From contig JAEOSL010000066.1 in the NCBI GenBank assembly GCA_016840385.1, forward strand, positions 1 through 18,772: DNA of 18,772 bases, given 5' to 3'. The stretch comes from Candidatus Thorarchaeota archaeon. Lineage in GTDB: Archaea; Asgardarchaeota; Thorarchaeia; Thorarchaeales; Thorarchaeaceae. Under the pieces are notes generated by a model that saw nothing but the letters and a program-made list of their open reading frames with translations, was not told the origin of the DNA and did no database searches. This document shows, piece by piece, positions 16,401-18,772 of the stretch (positions are counted from its first letter, which is position 1; each line of letters opens with the position of its first letter). Position numbers and translations under genes: made by a program.

Positions 16401-18772
16401 CAACCAGCGGAAAGAGAATTTGTGTTGGACGACTCACGGTTGTGGCATATACCACAATTCCTCTAGGGGTATAAAATGGCGAATCACTACTTGTATCAAT
16501 GAATATCTCAATTTCATGTGCTGATACTAATGCTACTGAATCAAGGATTGTAGAGTTGAATGATATTTCGTAATAGGTTGGATATTCAGTAAGTGAGTAA
16601 TCACCGGATGCAATTATTGTATTCAATGGGCCATGAGTTAATGTGATATCGGACTTGTCAATGGTGATCTTTGTACCAAGGATGAAGTCCTCAAATTTAA
16701 AGCGAATAGTGATGTTTTCAAGAAACGGAGTTTCTCCAGGAGTTTTAGTAACCAGAATTTGTGCTGTGCGCTGAACGACCCTCGTCACTATATTTCTTGC
16801 ACTTGGTAGATAGAATGGTTCCCCACTGTAAGTGACTGAAACTGTCAGAAGGTATACAGATGGAGCTCCTAAGGTTATTGTGTCTATTTCAATTAAGTAA
16901 TGTCCGTCTCCGAGGTATTGGACCCAATAATTGCTATCCTTGACTAAAACAAATGTACTATTGCCAGTCACCGAGATATCTGCGCCTGCAATCCCTTGTC
17001 CAGTACTGTCATCAGTGTAGGTAACAACAATGGTCAAATTGGATTCGTAAGGTGCAGGGTCTGGACTATCATAACCGAGTTGTGTAAAACGATTCAATAT
17101 TGAGATGTCGAAGATATCTATTGCTGATGCGTAATTTGGATTGGTATGTACGATGGTAGCATTAATTGCGTATAGTCCGTTGGATGGAAATGCTGTTGTA
17201 TTTAGGATAACAAGATAATGGCCATCAGCAAGAGCTATTACTGTGTACTTTATTGATGAAACATCAAGAGTGAGAGTACCAGTCATACCCGCTGAGGATC
17301 CTGTAACCAAATCAGTGAATATCAACTCAATTGTGACATTGTTGCTCCATTGACTTGGAGCTACTGACAGATGAGTTAGTTGTGTTACGCGTTCTACTAC
17401 CGTCACAACTAGTTCCTGACTGTTGACAGATGCATAGAATGGTGTACCGATCCAAGTGAGATTGAGATGAATAGTATGTGATCCAATACCAGGTAATGTC
17501 ACTGTGTCAATGCTAATCGTAAACATTCCTGTAGCATCATTATAGAATAGTTCGAATACTACACCAGGATCATTGAGAGTAACCATGAGCTGTGAAGAAT
17601 TCAGTATTTTCATTGAAGTGAGTATGTCAACATAACTAAGTGATATGTTAGCCCATTCACCATATGGAGAAGATCCAGAGGGTTCGTAGTTGATGTATGT
17701 TGGGCGATCCAATACTAATAGCGATACAACCATTGTTCGATTTTCATACAGTGGTATTTGACCTTTCTTCCACATGAAAACAAATTCAAATCTGAATGTT
17801 TCAGTACTTGAGAATAATGCGCTATCAAGTGAGAAGATGTAAGTTCCGGGTACTGTGCCAGATTCATAGAATACGAAATCTTGCTGAGTTACACTATGCC
17901 CACTGTCTAAGGTAGTTATCTGCAGATACACATATCCAGAAAGATTACTAATCCTCAAAGTATCTATCGAGTTCCAATAGACAATACTGAAATTGAAGCT
18001 ATCCTGGTAGTAGGTAGCACTCGGAGCTTGTTCTAGGTAAACATCGGTAGAAGTACCAATGATACGTACAGAATTTTCAATTGTTTGATTATAGAATTTA
18101 TTTAGTGAACCAGTCCATTCAACAAAAATTGTCAAATCTTTCCAACCAATACTTCCCCACTGAGTACTATCAATACTAATGTTGAAATGTCCTGTACCCA
18201 GTAATGAGTCTGAACAACTGTATATGAGGGTGGGCACTCCAGATGATGTTACGATGATGCGAACTTCACCTGTAATATTACTAATCCCAGTTCTTAGCTC
18301 AGTATCTTGGTAATAGACAAGAATAGAAATCATGTCACCAAACTGAGTTTGAGAGATAGGCTCATCTAACATAAACAGAGTATTTCTCTTCCGAATCTCA
18401 ACATCAATATTGAAAGTATGGTTTTGAAAATTATGTTTTTCTACATTAAATTCAACATTGATTAGGTCATCCGGCCCTGTTAGTTGATCAGTGGATTTTG
18501 TGAAAATAGTGATGTTGTATACACCAGGGTCGATTTCAATTACTGTATAATTAATATCTCCACTACTATGGAAATCTGTCCAATTACATGTGATTGAGCT
18601 ACTTGAAGATTCAATTGGTGTATTATAATCACTCTCAGTCCAAGTAAGTATGAAGGAGTCTGACTCTCCTAGAGGGATAGAGAGTCTATTTGCCGAGTAT
18701 TGAATATTGTTATAGACCTCTCGCACTTGAACATAGAAGAGCATTGTCTGTAGATTGACAAATGGTCCAAAA
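13411..18772 (-). CDS. Gene C: giant Ig-repeat membrane-anchored surface protein, N-terminus beyond the window
   Basis: The frame is open to the right edge: 1786 visible residues ending in TAA at 13411-13413. An internal Met at 18744 is not the real start, because the frame continues upstream and aligns inside the Ig array of gene B at an offset of about 780 residues. The full protein should therefore be about 2560 residues, with a signal peptide and head off the right edge (inference). Visible parts are fifteen Ig-like domains, a transmembrane helix (visible residues 1579-1603) and a charged helical tail (1604-1786). It has dense sequons and only two cysteines. It resembles gene A more than gene B, for example SPDPAPYESNLT here against SPDNAPYLSNVT in A. 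Likely role: surface adhesion, recognition or structure. The exact function is unknown. Confidence 0.95.
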   Translation of the reverse strand, partial: FGPFVNLQTMLFYVQVREVYNNIQYSANRLSIPLGESDSFILTWTESDYNTPIESSSSSITCNWTDFHSSGDINYTVIEIDPGVYNITIFTKSTDQLTGPDDLINVEFNVEKHNFQNHTFNIDVEIRKRNTLFMLDEPISQTQFGDMISILVYYQDTELRTGISNITGEVRIIVTSSGVPTLIYSCSDSLLGTGHFNISIDSTQWGSIGWKDLTIFVEWTGSLNKFYNQTIENSVRIIGTSTDVYLEQAPSATYYQDSFNFSIVYWNSIDTLRISNLSGYVYLQITTLDSGHSVTQQDFVFYESGTVPGTYIFSLDSALFSSTETFRFEFVFMWKKGQIPLYENRTMVVSLLVLDRPTYINYEPSGSSPYGEWANISLSYVDILTSMKILNSSQLMVTLNDPGVVFELFYNDATGMFTISIDTVTLPGIGSHTIHLNLTWIGTPFYASVNSQELVVTVVERVTQLTHLSVAPSQWSNNVTIELIFTDLVTGSSAGMTGTLTLDVSSIKYTVIALADGHYLVILNTTAFPSNGLYAINATIVHTNPNYASAIDIFDISILNRFTQLGYDSPDPAPYESNLTIVVTYTDDSTGQGIAGADISVTGNSTFVLVKDSNYWVQYLGDGHYLIEIDTITLGAPSVYLLTVSVTYSGEPFYLPSARNIVTRVVQRTAQILVTKTPGETPFLENITIRFKFEDFILGTKITIDKSDITLTHGPLNTIIASGDYSLTEYPTYYEISFNSTILDSVALVSAHEIEIFIDTSSDSPFYTPRGIVVYATTVSRPTQILFPLVVDTPYYDNITIEFNYIDFLSGQGIDGADVSITSLNWTVPDYTVSGLGNGLYRIHVNSSIFGNVGVVYFDFTLSKVGIPFYSSRSTYDVPANIRLVQTSLIAETPPIGSTPVGVPIEVFLTLRDFDHDLLLGNAMIQSNWTDLYGTDFQFEEIGGGLYKLTLETTGLLSERYVFHAWSSISFYAEALVTITVQPGATNVEIYLEQSTYYPEWGESVNVTFQVVEPVYGSPISGMNATLVWNGILYNFTDLGDGYYGLILDSSVEDFGIYQPVITVTQEFYQHRQKAFTLIVSKATGQILPEQSIYNVVIDNSVSILIYLNDTVTGTPVTGATVTMEWNGSVYTLSSYLTPGYYNGTVNASEYVVGQYPLTIRTVTTNHRFLEAIIDINVIPVPTTVSIQDGSTLLNVYFGDVVSILVVYNDTFHSAFIENANISFVLGSLSGQLDPEINGTYSAFIDISSFASQSIYLRIVAEKDGYATAIKSIIVTILPIPTEAYATPILQSGYWGDTLTYNFFFNDTQHNELVTDANVIVSWDGGIPTVVSYPNGTYAVIVDITVETPGIFDLVLRFDLTNYTSRTVTVRIEIYATPAEIIGPNEYSIPVNDTASIIFTLRNQLDDSNITEVIGIAYSNELGEFELELLANGSYSLNLLGDLPFGTYSFDIAFSSNKYTIGPLHLDVVVRRILTTLTAQNVSIATTPGLLFSIGLNFFDIDHNLGISGANITVDYNEANITYFETDTTEEDGDYSLFFRANAGRTIYITITFQKEDYETKIIIIEINSDISAEQQVRQLITVGGGMSLILVALLIAGYVRVWSVPIVFRRLNRMIRILSKGRVPKAPTAATRQEMIMAIVNEDLETLKLSKDAEEISAYSIVTTVPEVDDLLEELASITGLGEAEIQAFRADLSRMKASERPGFIMEVIEQERARRADVLATPLETDLDEEEAPLEQKPEDLEDLRSKLLKKGMALEEVEVIVEEAKNLSKADLDALLDSLGIDI
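13414..13962 (-). other. Gene C cytoplasmic helical tail
   Basis: 183 residues. The order matches gene B: SVP plus a basic juxtamembrane helix, LSKGR, REM-like QEMIMAIVNEDLE, LLEELASITGL, SERPGF, QERARRA, a very acidic variable linker (LDEEEAP), and a terminal unit with EEAKNLSKADLDALL. No catalytic motif is seen. Confidence 0.85.
13963..14037 (-). other. Gene C transmembrane helix
   Basis: Core QLITVGGGMSLILVALLIAG, followed by VRVWSVP and basic residues (FRRLNRM, KGR). This is the same position and flanks as in gene B. Confidence 0.9.
14038..18772 (-). repeat. Gene C tandem Ig-like domain array (truncated)
   Basis: Fifteen Ig-like domains, corresponding in register to the fourth to eighteenth of gene B. 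Landmarks are IDKSDITLTHG, GIDGADVSI, GTPVTGATVTMEWNG and, in the last domain, FFDIDHNLGI. Domain length is 95-115 residues. The GTPVTGATV-type turn is as in Big_1/invasin-like Ig domains. Confidence 0.85.

Noticed and set aside
18742..18744. Met codon as the start of gene C
   Set aside because: The frame is open further upstream to the edge, there is no signal peptide, and the sequence aligns to the middle of the Ig array of gene B.
1..18772. CRISPR array, tRNA, insertion sequence or DNA-level tandem repeats
   Set aside because: None seen; the repetition is at protein level only, with no near-identical DNA units noticed.

Overview
The window is filled by three giant, paralogous surface-protein genes, all read on the minus strand, plus one 252-base gap between two of them. 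Each protein has, where visible, the same plan: signal peptide, a two-part beta-rich N-terminal head, a long string of about 100-residue Ig-like domains dense in Asn-X-Ser/Thr sequons, one transmembrane helix, and a charged, mostly helical cytoplasmic tail of about 185 residues. No enzyme, tRNA, rRNA, insertion sequence, CRISPR array or transposase was found. The sequence is AT-rich and about 98% coding.

The organism is most likely an archaeon. This rests on very long Ig-like ectodomain proteins ending in a single helix plus a large cytoplasmic tail instead of a sortase motif, dense sequons, a Shine-Dalgarno site with an ATGA gene overlap, and a TATA-like box in the only spacer. The tail style resembles what I remember of Asgard (Thorarchaeia-like) proteins. 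That placement is from memory and not demonstrated here.

Layout in transcription order (right to left): the 3' part of gene C (13411-18772, N-terminus beyond the right edge), a 252-base spacer with promoter-like elements, complete gene B (5452-13158, 2568 residues), then gene A (1-5455, start present, C-terminus beyond the left edge). B and A overlap by ATGA and A has its own Shine-Dalgarno site inside the end of B, so B and A look co-transcribed and translationally coupled. C could share a transcript with them or be separate.

The three ectodomains are collinear domain for domain, so the genes arose by whole-gene duplication after the internal repeats had expanded. A and C resemble each other more than either resembles B, although B lies between them. 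The tails of B and C are clearly more conserved than their ectodomains, which suggests that variable outer stalks share a common intracellular partner. The likely role is adhesion, cell-surface architecture or recognition, possibly as partner subunits. No specific function can be assigned from sequence alone.
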